42,107 nt of DNA, taken from contig CAMEIT010000016.1 of NCBI GenBank assembly GCA_945918795.1, positions 1-42,107 of the forward strand, read 5' to 3'. This DNA is from an uncultured Clostridia bacterium (GTDB lineage: Bacteria; Bacillota; Clostridia; HGM11327). This document shows, one piece after another, positions 1 through 7,481 of the stretch. Position 1 is the stretch's first letter; every line of letters starts with the position of its first letter. Under the pieces are notes generated by a model that saw nothing but the letters and a program-made list of their open reading frames with translations, had not been told where the DNA came from and searched no databases. The translations under genes were made by a program, and so were the position numbers.

Positions 1-957
1 CGTGACCCCTTCGGCCTGATTCCCGTGGCTCTCGGTCATGAGGGAACGGGCGAGATCGTAAAAATGGGTAAGGACGTCAAGACAGACAGCGCAGGAAAGC
101 CGCTTGCTGTCGGAGATAAAGTTGTTACCTGCATGATATTCAAGGATAATCCGGATATAACGATGTTTGACCTTAACAAGCAGAACGTCGGCGGAGCAGA
201 TGTTTACGGACTTTTGCCGGACGATGACGTTCACCTTAACGGATGGTTCTCTGATTACATAATAGTACGTAAAGGTTCGACTATATTCAATGTAAGCGAC
301 CTTGACCTTGACAGCAGAATACTCATAGAACCGTGTGCGGTACTTATTCATGCTGTTGAGAGAGCAAAAACGACTGGAATACTCAGATTCAACTCACGTG
401 TTGCGGTACAGGGCTGCGGACCTATCGGTCTTATCTGCATTGCCGTATTGCGCACAATGGGTATTGAGAACATAGTCGCTGTTGACGGAAATGAAAAGCG
501 TCTTGCGTTTGCAAAGGAAATGGGAGCAGATAAGTCCGTTAACTTCAAGAACACAAACGGAATTGAAGAGCTTACTCAGGCTGTCAAGGACGCGTTCGGA
601 GGACATTTTGCCGACTTTGCTTTCCAGTGTACAGGCTCGCCTGTGGCACATTCGAACATTTATAAGTTCATACGCAACGGCGGCGGTCTTTGTGAGCTTG
701 GGTTCTTTATCAACGGCGGAGACGCAACAATCAATCCGCACTTTGATATATGCTCAAAGGAAATCACAACTGTCGGCTCATGGGTTTATACACTTCGTGA
801 TTATGCTACGACTTTTGACTTTCTCAAGAGAGCAAAAGCAATCGGATTGCCTATGCAGAAGCTTATAACACATAAGTTCGCACTTAAGGATATAAACGAG
901 GCGCTTCAGACAAATCTTCGCATGGAAGGTCTGAAGATAGCCATTGTAAACAAGTAA
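1..957 (+). CDS. Zinc-dependent MDR alcohol/polyol dehydrogenase, 5' end cut by window edge
   Basis: The frame is open from base 1, so the N-terminus lies outside the window; a GTG at 25 is internal, not the start. The visible part has the GHE motif that supplies catalytic-zinc ligands in medium-chain dehydrogenases, then an EPCAVLIHAV segment (the conserved Glu-Pro region before the nucleotide domain) and a Rossmann fold with GCGPIGL. The family oxidises alcohols or polyols, or reduces aldehydes or ketones, with NAD(P). The four-cysteine structural-zinc loop usual in this family is absent: the segment after the GHE domain has no Cys cluster. It sits 22 nt before the first shell gene and shares its direction, so it is probably a cargo enzyme of the microcompartment. 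The substrate cannot be told. Confidence 0.85.
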   Translation, partial: RDPFGLIPVALGHEGTGEIVKMGKDVKTDSAGKPLAVGDKVVTCMIFKDNPDITMFDLNKQNVGGADVYGLLPDDDVHLNGWFSDYIIVRKGSTIFNVSDLDLDSRILIEPCAVLIHAVERAKTTGILRFNSRVAVQGCGPIGLICIAVLRTMGIENIVAVDGNEKRLAFAKEMGADKSVNFKNTNGIEELTQAVKDAFGGHFADFAFQCTGSPVAHSNIYKFIRNGGGLCELGFFINGGDATINPHFDICSKEITTVGSWVYTLRDYATTFDFLKRAKAIGLPMQKLITHKFALKDINEALQTNLRMEGLKIAIVNK

Positions 958-979
958 TACTAAAAAGGATAAGTAGAAT

Positions 980-1294
980 ATGAATTCTGCGGCAGGCTTG
1001 ATAGAGGTTTACGGACTTGTTGCGGCATTCGCGGCATGCGACGCAGGGTGCAAGGCGGCAAACGTAACGGTTGAGACATTTGATAAAAATAAACCGGGCA
1101 ATCCGGATTCGCTGGATGTACCGCTCATTGTATTGGTAAAATTCAGAGGAAGCGTCGAAGATGTGACGGCGGCTTTGGAGGCAGCCGAAGCGGAAGCAAA
1201 CCGTATTTCGGGAGTCGTATCAAAGCACGTAATCGCAAACGTGACGGAAGGCGCAGACAAAATGATGAAGCTTAATGCTTTTGATAAAAATTAA
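980..1294 (+). CDS. BMC-domain microcompartment shell protein (BMC-H, divergent)
   Basis: A 104-residue protein made of one BMC fold (PF00936 type). It opens with [24 protein letters not shown], split here as [12 protein letters not shown] and [12 protein letters not shown], and ends with the HVIAN element. Such proteins form hexameric tiles of the polyhedral shell. It is less like PduA than its neighbours: the strand-loop region that should hold the KIGSG pore motif is replaced by a longer loop containing NKPGNPDSL, so pore size and chemistry probably differ. An AAAGGAT ribosome binding site lies about 10 nt before the ATG. It is the first shell gene in the visible operon. Confidence 0.85.
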   Translation: MNSAAGLIEVYGLVAAFAACDAGCKAANVTVETFDKNKPGNPDSLDVPLIVLVKFRGSVEDVTAALEAAEAEANRISGVVSKHVIANVTEGADKMMKLNAFDKN

Positions 1295-1328
1295 AAAAAA
1301 ATTTGTAAATATAACGGAGGAAGTTATT

Positions 1329-1604
1329 ATGGCACAGGAAGCACTCGGAATGATTGAGACAAGAGGTCTTGTTGCAGCTATTGAAGCTGCTGATGCAATG
1401 GTTAAATCTGCTGAGGTTGTTCTTATCGGAACAGAAAAAATCGGTTCAGGTCTTGTATCTGTAATGGTACGCGGAGATGTTGGCGCAGTTAAGTCTGCAG
1501 TTGAGAGCGGTTCTGCCGCAGCGGCAAGACTCGGCGAGGTTATTGCTACACACGTGATACCGAGACCGCACGCTGACGTTGAAAAGATTCTCCCGAAACT
1601 TTAA
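1329..1604 (+). CDS. Hexameric microcompartment shell protein, PduA/EutM-like
   Basis: A 91-residue canonical BMC-H protein. The ATG at 1329 is chosen because CGGAGGAAG lies just upstream; a frame extending back to 1275 overlaps the previous gene and has no support. It starts [20 protein letters not shown] and carries the pore motif KIGSG with Lys37 and Ser40, the positions known in PduA to face the hexamer contact and the central pore. The end has HVIPRPH, also family-typical. It should be one of the major facet proteins. It is about 90% identical to the protein at 2026-2304 (9 differences over 91 residues). Confidence 0.92.
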   Translation: MAQEALGMIETRGLVAAIEAADAMVKSAEVVLIGTEKIGSGLVSVMVRGDVGAVKSAVESGSAAAARLGEVIATHVIPRPHADVEKILPKL

Positions 1605-1625
1605 TCCGAAAGGCGGCAAACCGAT

Positions 1626-2006
1626 ATGAAATCCCTTGGTTTTGTGGAAGTATCCGGAGTTGTCGCCGCAGTTGACGCGCTTGATATAATGTGCAAGACT
1701 TCAAACGTAAAGCTTGCTGCATGGGAACGCAAGCTCGGCGGCAGACTGGTTACGGTGATTATTGAAGGATCGGTTTCGGATGTTACGGAAGCGGTTGAGA
1801 ACGCTAAACAAAAATGTGTAGGACGTGTAAGAGCGTCTAACGTTATCGCCAATCCGCATGAGGAAACGGCAAGACTGGTAAGCCTGAGCGCAGCCAGACT
1901 TGCAAAGAAAAATTCGGCAAATGACGAACCGTCAGAACCCGAAAAGTCTGTACAGACTAAAAAAACAACGGCAAGAAAGCCAAAAACAAATAATAAAAAC
2001 AGTTAA
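1626..2006 (+). CDS. BMC-domain shell protein with basic C-terminal tail
   Basis: A 126-residue protein: one BMC domain over roughly residues 1-88 (GFVEVSGVVAAVDALDIMCK, pore-region ERKLGGRL, end NVIANPHEE), then a tail of about 35 residues rich in Lys, Thr, Asn, Ser and Pro with no predicted fold. Extended BMC-H proteins are known (EutK has a helix-turn-helix extension, PduK a C-terminal Fe-S-type extension), but this tail has no Cys and resembles neither. It might contact cargo, nucleic acid or other shells; that is inference. The gene lies between the two near-identical PduA-like genes, 21 nt after the first. Confidence 0.85.
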   Translation: MKSLGFVEVSGVVAAVDALDIMCKTSNVKLAAWERKLGGRLVTVIIEGSVSDVTEAVENAKQKCVGRVRASNVIANPHEETARLVSLSAARLAKKNSANDEPSEPEKSVQTKKTTARKPKTNNKNS

Positions 2007-2025
2007 TTGACAGGAGGATACTGCT

Positions 2026-2304
2026 ATGGCACAGGAAGCACTTGGAATGATAGAAACAAGAGGCTTGGTTGCAGCTATCGAAGCTGCTGATGCAATGCTC
2101 AAATCAGCTAATGTTGAACTTATCGGAACAGAAAAAATAGGTTCAGGTCTCGTATCGGTAATGGTACGCGGAGATGTAGGCGCTGTTAAGGCTGCCGTTG
2201 AAAGCGGCGCTGCTGCGGCTAACAATTTGGGAGAGGTTATTGCAACTCACGTTATCCCGAGACCGCATACAGATGTAGAGAAGATATTGCCTTCTCTTGA
2301 ATGA
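2026..2304 (+). CDS. Hexameric microcompartment shell protein, PduA/EutM-like (second copy)
   Basis: A 92-residue canonical BMC-H protein preceded by a strong AGGAGG at 2012-2017. It has the same KIGSG pore motif and HVIPRPH end as the protein at 1329-1604, from which it differs at about nine positions plus one extra C-terminal Glu. The substitutions lie mostly at helix surfaces (Ser56/Ala, Arg67/Asn, Ala82/Thr), not at the pore. Two paralogous major facet proteins (as PduA and PduJ) are common in microcompartment loci. It is the last gene before the 214-nt structured spacer. Confidence 0.92.
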   Translation: MAQEALGMIETRGLVAAIEAADAMLKSANVELIGTEKIGSGLVSVMVRGDVGAVKAAVESGAAAANNLGEVIATHVIPRPHTDVEKILPSLE

Positions 2305-2330
2305 AGCGGAATAAAAACTATTTTTGTTCG

Positions 2331-2351
2331 AAATACGTAAATTACGTGTTT
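2331..2351. promoter_or_regulatory. 21-bp near-perfect palindrome in BMC spacer
   Basis: Arms AAATACGTAA and TTACGTGTTT flank a single A; the one mismatch becomes a G-U pair in RNA. It begins 26 nt after the second PduA-like gene. It could be an operator (the DeoR-type regulator of the same operon is a candidate binder) or an RNA hairpin. There is no poly-U tract directly after it, which argues against a terminator. Confidence 0.4.
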
Positions 2352-2449
2352 TGAGAGGGGGTGTTTCTTATGCCCCGGAATATAATTAACCCCTATTGTG
2401 GGTCAAATGTGAAATTTGCTCGCAATCTTGAAATCCCCCTTTGAATCTT

Positions 2450-2485
2450 CGGTATGGGCATATTCAGGGGTATGTGCCCATGCCG
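2450..2485 (+). terminator. Strong 14-bp RNA hairpin before the EutN-like gene (possible attenuator)
   Basis: Arms CGGTATGGGCATAT (2450-2463) and ATGTGCCCATGCCG (2472-2485) form 14 continuous pairs, two of them G-U, around an 8-nt loop. A U-run (TTTTTT, 2495-2501 region) follows after about 10 nt, so it may be an imperfect or partial terminator. Upstream, GGGGG (about 2356-2360) can pair with CCCCC (about 2435-2439) and enclose about 75 nt, suggesting a multi-stem RNA. No riboswitch class that I know is recognisable here. A partial terminator would lower expression of the vertex and redox genes relative to the facet proteins. Confidence 0.45.
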
Positions 2486-2518
2486 GAGTGTAAAATTTTT
2501 TAGTGCAGGTGACAGGAC

Positions 2519-2788
2519 TTGATTATCGGTAAAGTTATCGGAAGCATTGTTGCTACCAGAAAAAATGCAAATCTTATAGGTCAGAAGCTCATGATTGTAC
2601 AGCCTATCAATGAATCCGATGCAAAAGGAAACATTGTGGCTATTGACGATGTAGGAGCCGGAATCGGAGAAATCGTGCTTGTGGCACAGGGAAGCGCCGC
2701 AAGAATAGGCTGCGGTCACGAAAATGCGCCTGTTGATGCCGCTATTGTAGGTATCGTTGACAACGAATGCGGATTGGAGTGTAAATGA
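2519..2788 (+). CDS. EutN/PduN/CcmL-family microcompartment vertex protein
   Basis: An 89-residue protein of the pentameric vertex family that caps the corners of the shell. The start is TTG at 2519: the family begins M-x-I-G-K-V, as here (IIGKVIGSIVATRK), and AGGTGA lies 6 nt upstream. Other conserved parts are GQKLMIVQP, DDVGAGIGEIVLVAQGSAAR and DAAIVGIVD. The length matches PduN (about 91 residues). The last codons overlap the next gene by ATGA, so the two are translationally coupled. The rare start codon and the hairpin upstream both fit a gene needed in low amounts: about 12 pentamers per shell. Confidence 0.92.
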   Translation: MIIGKVIGSIVATRKNANLIGQKLMIVQPINESDAKGNIVAIDDVGAGIGEIVLVAQGSAARIGCGHENAPVDAAIVGIVDNECGLECK

Positions 2789-4125
2789 TTATGGAGATTA
2801 CACAGCTTGCAGATATAATGAGAAAAAGCGGAGTTGCGGGAGCAGGCGGAGCAGGATTTCCGTCCTATGCAAAGCTTGACAAACGCGCTGATACAATAAT
2901 TCTTAACTGCGCAGAATGCGAGCCTTTGCTTAAGCTTCACAGACAGGTTCTTGAAAAATACGCAGTTGAAATAATGACAGCTCTCGACGCGATAGCAGAC
3001 GCGGTTGAAGCTGAACAGGTTATTATTGCCGTTAAAGCGTCATATACGGGCGCTGTCAACGCAGTAAAAAACAATCTTTCAAAATTTAAGAAAATGAAAA
3101 TCGGTATCCTTCCGGAAATTTATCCGGCAGGAGATGAAGTTATTACAATATATGAAACAACAGGGCGTGTTGTGGCTCCGGGATGTCTGCCAATAACGGT
3201 AGGCGTTACGGTGTTTAACGTTGAAACGGCGCTTAATGTGTACAATGCACTTACAAACGGTTCGGGCGTTACGAGCAAATACATAACAATTGCAGGAGAA
3301 GTAAAGAACCCTGTTACGCTTAAGGCTCCGCTCGGAATTACATACGGCGAGCTCATAAAGGCGGCAGGCGGTGCAACCATAAGCGAATATGCGATAGTTG
3401 CAGGCGGTCCGATGACAGGCAGAATCGCTTCGGATTCGGACGTTGTTACAAAGACGTCGAACGCTGTTCTTGTAATGCCCAAGAATCAGTATATTGTGCA
3501 GAGAAAGACGACGCCGACAGATATAAATATGCACAGAACCATGGCGGCGTGCTGTCAGTGCCATATGTGTACTGATCTGTGCTCGAGAAACCTTTTGGGT
3601 CATCCTATCGAGCCGCATAGATTTATGAGAGCCGTTTCAAACGGAATTACATCAGATACAAACGCATATATCAATACGTTCTTCTGTTCGTCATGCGGTC
3701 TTTGCGAAATGTATTCGTGCGGACAAGGTCTTGCTCCGGCATCGCTTATCGCGATTGCAAAGGGCTCACTGCGCAAGAACGGAGTAACACCTCCTAAGGA
3801 CGCAAAGCTTGAACCTGTAAATCCGCAGAGAGATTATCGCAGGGTTCCCATGGGACGTCTTACGGCAAGGCTCGGACTTACAAAATACAATGTTCCGGCG
3901 CCGTTAAAGGATGAGCTTGTTAAGGCGGACAGCGTTAAGATAATGCTTTCTCAGTGCATAGGCGCACCGTCTGTGCTTGCCGTAAAAGCAGGTGATGTGG
4001 TAAAAATCGGAGATGTAATAGGAAATGCTCCTGAGGGTAAGCTCGGTACCGCAGTACATTCGTCGGTAAATGGCGTTGTATCTGAGGCTAACGATAAGTT
4101 TGTTGTAATTCGCGCTGATGCGTAA
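2785..4125 (+). CDS. pduS: PduS-like SLBB/RnfC-type flavin and iron-sulfur oxidoreductase of the microcompartment
   Basis: A 446-residue protein, close to the 451 of PduS. The N-terminus has the RnfC/Nqo1-type nucleotide/flavin region (GVAGAGGAGFPSYAKL, then NCAECEPLL), then an SLBB domain (about residues 165-225), two cysteine clusters CCQCHMCTDLC (about 252-262) and CSSCGLCEMYSC (about 290-301) suited to two [4Fe-4S] clusters, and a barrel-sandwich C-terminal domain. In PDU compartments PduS passes electrons from NADH through FMN and Fe-S centres, reactivates cobalamin, and binds PduT. Here it directly precedes a PduT-like gene. The ATG at 2785 overlaps the previous stop; ATG 2791 is an alternative. 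Confidence 0.9.
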   Translation: MIMEITQLADIMRKSGVAGAGGAGFPSYAKLDKRADTIILNCAECEPLLKLHRQVLEKYAVEIMTALDAIADAVEAEQVIIAVKASYTGAVNAVKNNLSKFKKMKIGILPEIYPAGDEVITIYETTGRVVAPGCLPITVGVTVFNVETALNVYNALTNGSGVTSKYITIAGEVKNPVTLKAPLGITYGELIKAAGGATISEYAIVAGGPMTGRIASDSDVVTKTSNAVLVMPKNQYIVQRKTTPTDINMHRTMAACCQCHMCTDLCSRNLLGHPIEPHRFMRAVSNGITSDTNAYINTFFCSSCGLCEMYSCGQGLAPASLIAIAKGSLRKNGVTPPKDAKLEPVNPQRDYRRVPMGRLTARLGLTKYNVPAPLKDELVKADSVKIMLSQCIGAPSVLAVKAGDVVKIGDVIGNAPEGKLGTAVHSSVNGVVSEANDKFVVIRADA

Positions 4126-4163
4126 TCAAACGTTCTCTTTGAAAGGAATGGTTAAAAATTAAT

Positions 4164-4712
4164 ATGGGTAAAGCTATTGGTGTGGTTGAATATAAGACGG
4201 TTTCAAGCGGAATTACCGCAGCTGATCTTATGATAAAGACTTCTAATATAGAAATAATTCAGTCTACTGTCGTTTGTCCGGGCAAGTACATAATTATTAT
4301 GACAGGCGAACTCAGCTCTGTAAGCGCTTCTATTGACGCGGCTAAGGTTCAGCTTGGCGAACAGATGGTGGACAGCTATCTGCTGGGTAATCCGAGTGAG
4401 GAAATTTTCCCGGCAATATACGGCGGAGTTGCCGTTGAGAGCGCAAAATCTCTCGGTGTTATGGAAACTTTCTCTGTACCTTCGATTCTTGCGGCGGCAG
4501 ATATTGCGGCTAAGACATCCGAGGTTACGCTTATAGAGATAAGACTTGCAAGAGGTATGTGCGGTAAGTCATATCTGCTTCTTACGGGCGATGTTGCTGC
4601 TGTATCGGCGGCTATTGAACGCGCAAAGACGGCAGTTGGCGAAGACGGTATGCTTCTTGACAGCACTGTTATCCCGAATCCCGACAAGGGCTTGTGGAAT
4701 ACTATTCTTTGA
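4164..4712 (+). CDS. pduT: PduT-like tandem-BMC shell protein with Fe-S pore cysteine
   Basis: A 182-residue protein of two BMC domains (about 1-88 and 95-182), which assembles as a pseudo-hexameric trimer. Residue 38 is Cys within VVCPGKY, the same position that holds the [4Fe-4S] cluster at the trimer pore in PduT. The cluster is thought to carry electrons across the shell, with PduS as partner, and the two genes are adjacent here with a 38-nt gap. The best Shine-Dalgarno (GAAAGGA, 4141-4147) is about 16 nt from the ATG, longer than usual, but no nearer in-frame start exists. It is followed 12 nt later by the regulator gene. Confidence 0.92.
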   Translation: MGKAIGVVEYKTVSSGITAADLMIKTSNIEIIQSTVVCPGKYIIIMTGELSSVSASIDAAKVQLGEQMVDSYLLGNPSEEIFPAIYGGVAVESAKSLGVMETFSVPSILAAADIAAKTSEVTLIEIRLARGMCGKSYLLLTGDVAAVSAAIERAKTAVGEDGMLLDSTVIPNPDKGLWNTIL

Positions 4713-4724
4713 TAGTACAGCGTT

Positions 4725-5483
4725 ATGCTCCCTATTGAAAGACGAAATGAGATACTGTCAAAGCTTATGCTTGACGGGAAAGTAATAGTCAGCGATCTCA
4801 GCTTGCTTTATGATGTGACGGAAGAAACGATAAGGCGAGATCTTGATAAGCTCGAAAAGGAAGGCCTTGCAAAGAAAACGTACGGCGGCGCGGTAAAAAC
4901 GGACAATCTTAATGTTGACCTGCCATATACGATAAGAAAGCAGACAAATGTTGACGGAAAAAAGTATATTGCGGAAATAATAGGCAGTCAGATAGAAGAT
5001 GGGGCGCACGTGCTTCTTGATTCAAGCACAACGGCTCTGTTTACCGTGAAAACGATATATAATCGCAGTAACATAACGCTGATAACAAATTCTGTGGAGA
5101 TACTTGTTGATTCGCCTGTCAAGAATGATTGGAAGATTATTTCGACAGGAGGAGAACTCATTCAGTCATCGCTGTCTTTGGCAGGGCAGAGGGCGGAAAA
5201 TGTGATAACATCATATCATGCGGATATTGCGGTAATTTCATGTAAGGGCATAGATATGCAGACGGGGCTTACAGATACAAGCGACCAGAACGCACAAATA
5301 AAAAAGGCGTTCATAAAATCAGCCAAAAGAGTAATGCTTGGCGTTGATAGCTCCAAATTCGACAAGATATCGTTTGTGAGATTCTCTGACTTTGACGGCA
5401 TTACTGCGGTTATAACCGATAAAGAACCGTCGGAAGCATGGAAGAGATTTTTCAGAGAAAGAAATATTGACCTTTATTTTTAA
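4725..5483 (+). CDS. DeoR/GlpR-family transcriptional regulator of the BMC operon
   Basis: A 252-residue protein. The N-terminal winged helix-turn-helix (residues 1-57) starts LPIERRNEILSKL and has the DeoR signature VTEETIRRDLDKLEKEGL. The C-terminal DeoRC sensor domain resembles a sugar-phosphate isomerase fold, with DSSTTALF and a late GVDSSKF segment. Family members bind phosphorylated sugars or related intermediates and are usually repressors, so the compartment's inducer may be a sugar phosphate or a breakdown product; that is inference. It lies inside the operon, 12 nt after pduT and 11 nt before the dehydrogenase. No convincing Shine-Dalgarno precedes ATG 4725, which suggests coupling to pduT translation. 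Confidence 0.88.
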   Translation: MLPIERRNEILSKLMLDGKVIVSDLSLLYDVTEETIRRDLDKLEKEGLAKKTYGGAVKTDNLNVDLPYTIRKQTNVDGKKYIAEIIGSQIEDGAHVLLDSSTTALFTVKTIYNRSNITLITNSVEILVDSPVKNDWKIISTGGELIQSSLSLAGQRAENVITSYHADIAVISCKGIDMQTGLTDTSDQNAQIKKAFIKSAKRVMLGVDSSKFDKISFVRFSDFDGITAVITDKEPSEAWKRFFRERNIDLYF

Positions 5484-5494
5484 GAGGATATTCA

Positions 5495-6622
5495 ATGCAG
5501 AAATTCAAAATCAGTACGGAAGTTTGCTTCGGGAAAGGCGCACTTTCGGCGCTTGAAACGATAAATGCAGAAAATGCGGTAATTTTTACAGACGCTTTTC
5601 TGAAAAAATCCGGAACTGCTGACAAAATAGCCGGATTTATGAAAAATTGTGCGCATATAAGCGTATATTCCGATATAAAACCGGATCCTCCGGTAGAGCT
5701 TATTGCAAACGCGCTTGATTTTCTGCTCAAGGCAAACGCAGACGTTGTTGTTGCCTTGGGAGGCGGTTCTTCTATTGACGCCGCAAAATCGACGGTTTTG
5801 ATAGCACGTAAGCAGACGGGAAAAGATTTGCCTTTGATTGCAGTACCTACCACGAGCGGCACAGGCTCTGAAGTAACTTCTTTTGCTGTAATAACCGATA
5901 AAGATGCAGGTGTAAAGTATCCGCTTGTTTCGGATGACCTTCTCCCTGTGAAGGCAATACTTGCAGGAGAGCTTGTGGCAAGCGTACCTCCTCAGATTAC
6001 GGCAGATACGGGCTTTGATGTGCTAACGCACGCACTTGAAGCATATATTTCACTTCAGGCAAACGATTTTTCAGATGCTCTTGCGGAAAAGTCCCTTGAA
6101 ATTGCGTTTGAGTATCTCCCCGAAGCGTATAAACACGGTGATAACGAGCTTGCACGCGAAAAAATGCACACAGCATCGTGCCTTGCGGGAATGTCTTTCA
6201 ATGCGGTAAGTCTCGGCGTCAATCATGGTATTGCTCATTCACTCGGCGCACATTTCCATATACCGCACGGACGCGCAAACGGTATGCTTTTGCCTTACGT
6301 TATGTGGTACAATGCCGGGCTTGACGGAAAAGTTGATGAAAGAACAGCCGTAAAGCTCGCTAAAATTGCAAAGCTTATAGGATTGCCGGCATTCAATTCA
6401 AAAGCCGGAGCACAAAATCTTGTCAATAAGCTCAAGCAGATGCAGAGGGAGCTCGGAATACCGCTTACATTAAAGGATGCAGGCGTTGATAAACAGTCAT
6501 ATGAGAGCGTCAAGGCTCATATAATTAAGAGCGCACTCAATGATGCTTGCACGGCTACAAATCCGAGAAAGCTCAAAGCACACGATATTGACGTGATTTT
6601 AAGTAATATAGCAAAATTTTAA
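5495..6622 (+). CDS. Iron-containing alcohol dehydrogenase, PduQ/EutG-like
   Basis: A 375-residue group III dehydrogenase, close to PduQ in length. It shows GGGSSIDAAK for NAD binding, PTTSGTGSEVT, and the metal ligands in TGFDVLTHALEA, NHGIAHSLGAH and HIPHGRANG (one Asp, three His). The usual role in a metabolosome is to reduce the aldehyde to alcohol and regenerate NAD+ inside the shell. No N-terminal encapsulation helix is evident, so recruitment would be through other contacts. It starts 11 nt after the regulator with AGAGGA upstream and is the last gene of the operon; a clear terminator follows. No acylating aldehyde dehydrogenase is in the window. Confidence 0.92.
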   Translation: MQKFKISTEVCFGKGALSALETINAENAVIFTDAFLKKSGTADKIAGFMKNCAHISVYSDIKPDPPVELIANALDFLLKANADVVVALGGGSSIDAAKSTVLIARKQTGKDLPLIAVPTTSGTGSEVTSFAVITDKDAGVKYPLVSDDLLPVKAILAGELVASVPPQITADTGFDVLTHALEAYISLQANDFSDALAEKSLEIAFEYLPEAYKHGDNELAREKMHTASCLAGMSFNAVSLGVNHGIAHSLGAHFHIPHGRANGMLLPYVMWYNAGLDGKVDERTAVKLAKIAKLIGLPAFNSKAGAQNLVNKLKQMQRELGIPLTLKDAGVDKQSYESVKAHIIKSALNDACTATNPRKLKAHDIDVILSNIAKF

Positions 6623-6648
6623 TTGTAAAAGTAAATAATATTTTAAAT

Positions 6649-6683
6649 AAAAGCAAAGTCCGCGGATAGAACTTTGCTTTTTT
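6649..6683 (+). terminator. Intrinsic terminator of the BMC operon
   Basis: Arms AAAAGCAAAGT and ACTTTGCTTTT form 11 pairs around an 11-nt loop and run into TTTTTT. It lies 27 nt after the last BMC gene and closes the operon. Confidence 0.9.
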
Positions 6684-6713
6684 GTTAATTGGAAATTTCC
6701 AGGGGGATATGTT

Positions 6714-7475
6714 ATGACAAAAACAAACATTGCAAAGATTTTCACGCTGTCGGTAAAGAGCATATGGATAGTGGCGGGAATACTGCTTTTTATTGATGCT
6801 CTCATAATGACATTTATGACGAACTTCAATGCGGGGATCGTTATTACCGCTCTTGTTGCGGCTGCATTTGTCATTGTAGGGGTGTATTTTGAAAAAATAC
6901 TGCGCATAAAATGGCTCATATCATGTATTGCTGTTGTGACTTTATTATTGATTGTTGAAATAACGTTTATTGCCGTTTACGGTCGGAATGACAATGCCGA
7001 CTATAATGAGGACGCGGTGATAGTGCTCGGCGCCGGAATAAAGGGTGAAGAGGTAAGCGGACAGCTTGCATATCGACTTGATAAAGCAGTAGAATATTGC
7101 AATAAGAATCCGGACGCAGTAATAGTCGTATCGGGCGGACAGGGTGCCGATGAGCTTATATCGGAAGCGCTGGCAATGGAAAGATACCTTATAAGCAAAG
7201 GAATTTCGGCTGACAGGATAATAAAAGAGGAAGAATCCGTATCAACTTATACGAATTTTGTAAATTCAAAGAAAATACTTGATGAATATTTTGAGAGCGA
7301 TTATAATGCGGTGTTTATTACGGGAGGATACCATATATTCCGTGCGTTACAAATTTCACAGAGCGTCGGTCTTGATTGCACTCATTGCCATTCCGAGATA
7401 GAATGGTACAGTGCTCCCGTGAGTTATTTGCGTGAATGTGCCGCAGTTGTAAAGTTCTTGGTTACGGGAAAATAA
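6714..7475 (+). CDS. YdcF/SanA/ElyC-like membrane protein (DUF218)
   Basis: A 253-residue protein. Three hydrophobic segments lie at about residues 10-30, 38-58 and 65-88, followed by a DUF218 domain that starts at DAVIVLGAGIKG and includes VVSGGQGADE, an ESVSTYTNF segment and ITGGYHIFRA. Members of this family are envelope-associated; ElyC and SanA affect cell-wall integrity in enterobacteria, but the reaction is not known. AGGGGG lies about 8 nt before the ATG. The gene starts only 30 nt after the BMC terminator, so its promoter must overlap it or it depends on readthrough. The repeat array begins 7 nt after its stop. Confidence 0.85.
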   Translation: MTKTNIAKIFTLSVKSIWIVAGILLFIDALIMTFMTNFNAGIVITALVAAAFVIVGVYFEKILRIKWLISCIAVVTLLLIVEITFIAVYGRNDNADYNEDAVIVLGAGIKGEEVSGQLAYRLDKAVEYCNKNPDAVIVVSGGQGADELISEALAMERYLISKGISADRIIKEEESVSTYTNFVNSKKILDEYFESDYNAVFITGGYHIFRALQISQSVGLDCTHCHSEIEWYSAPVSYLRECAAVVKFLVTGK

Positions 7476-7481
7476 ATTTTG

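Noticed and set aside
25..957. GTG at 25 as the start of the dehydrogenase
   Set aside because: The frame is open upstream to the window edge and GHE should lie well inside the protein, so the gene is simply cut.
2305..2518. Cobalamin riboswitch before the PduS region
   Set aside because: No B12-box-like sequence is present, though a B12-linked compartment would make it plausible.
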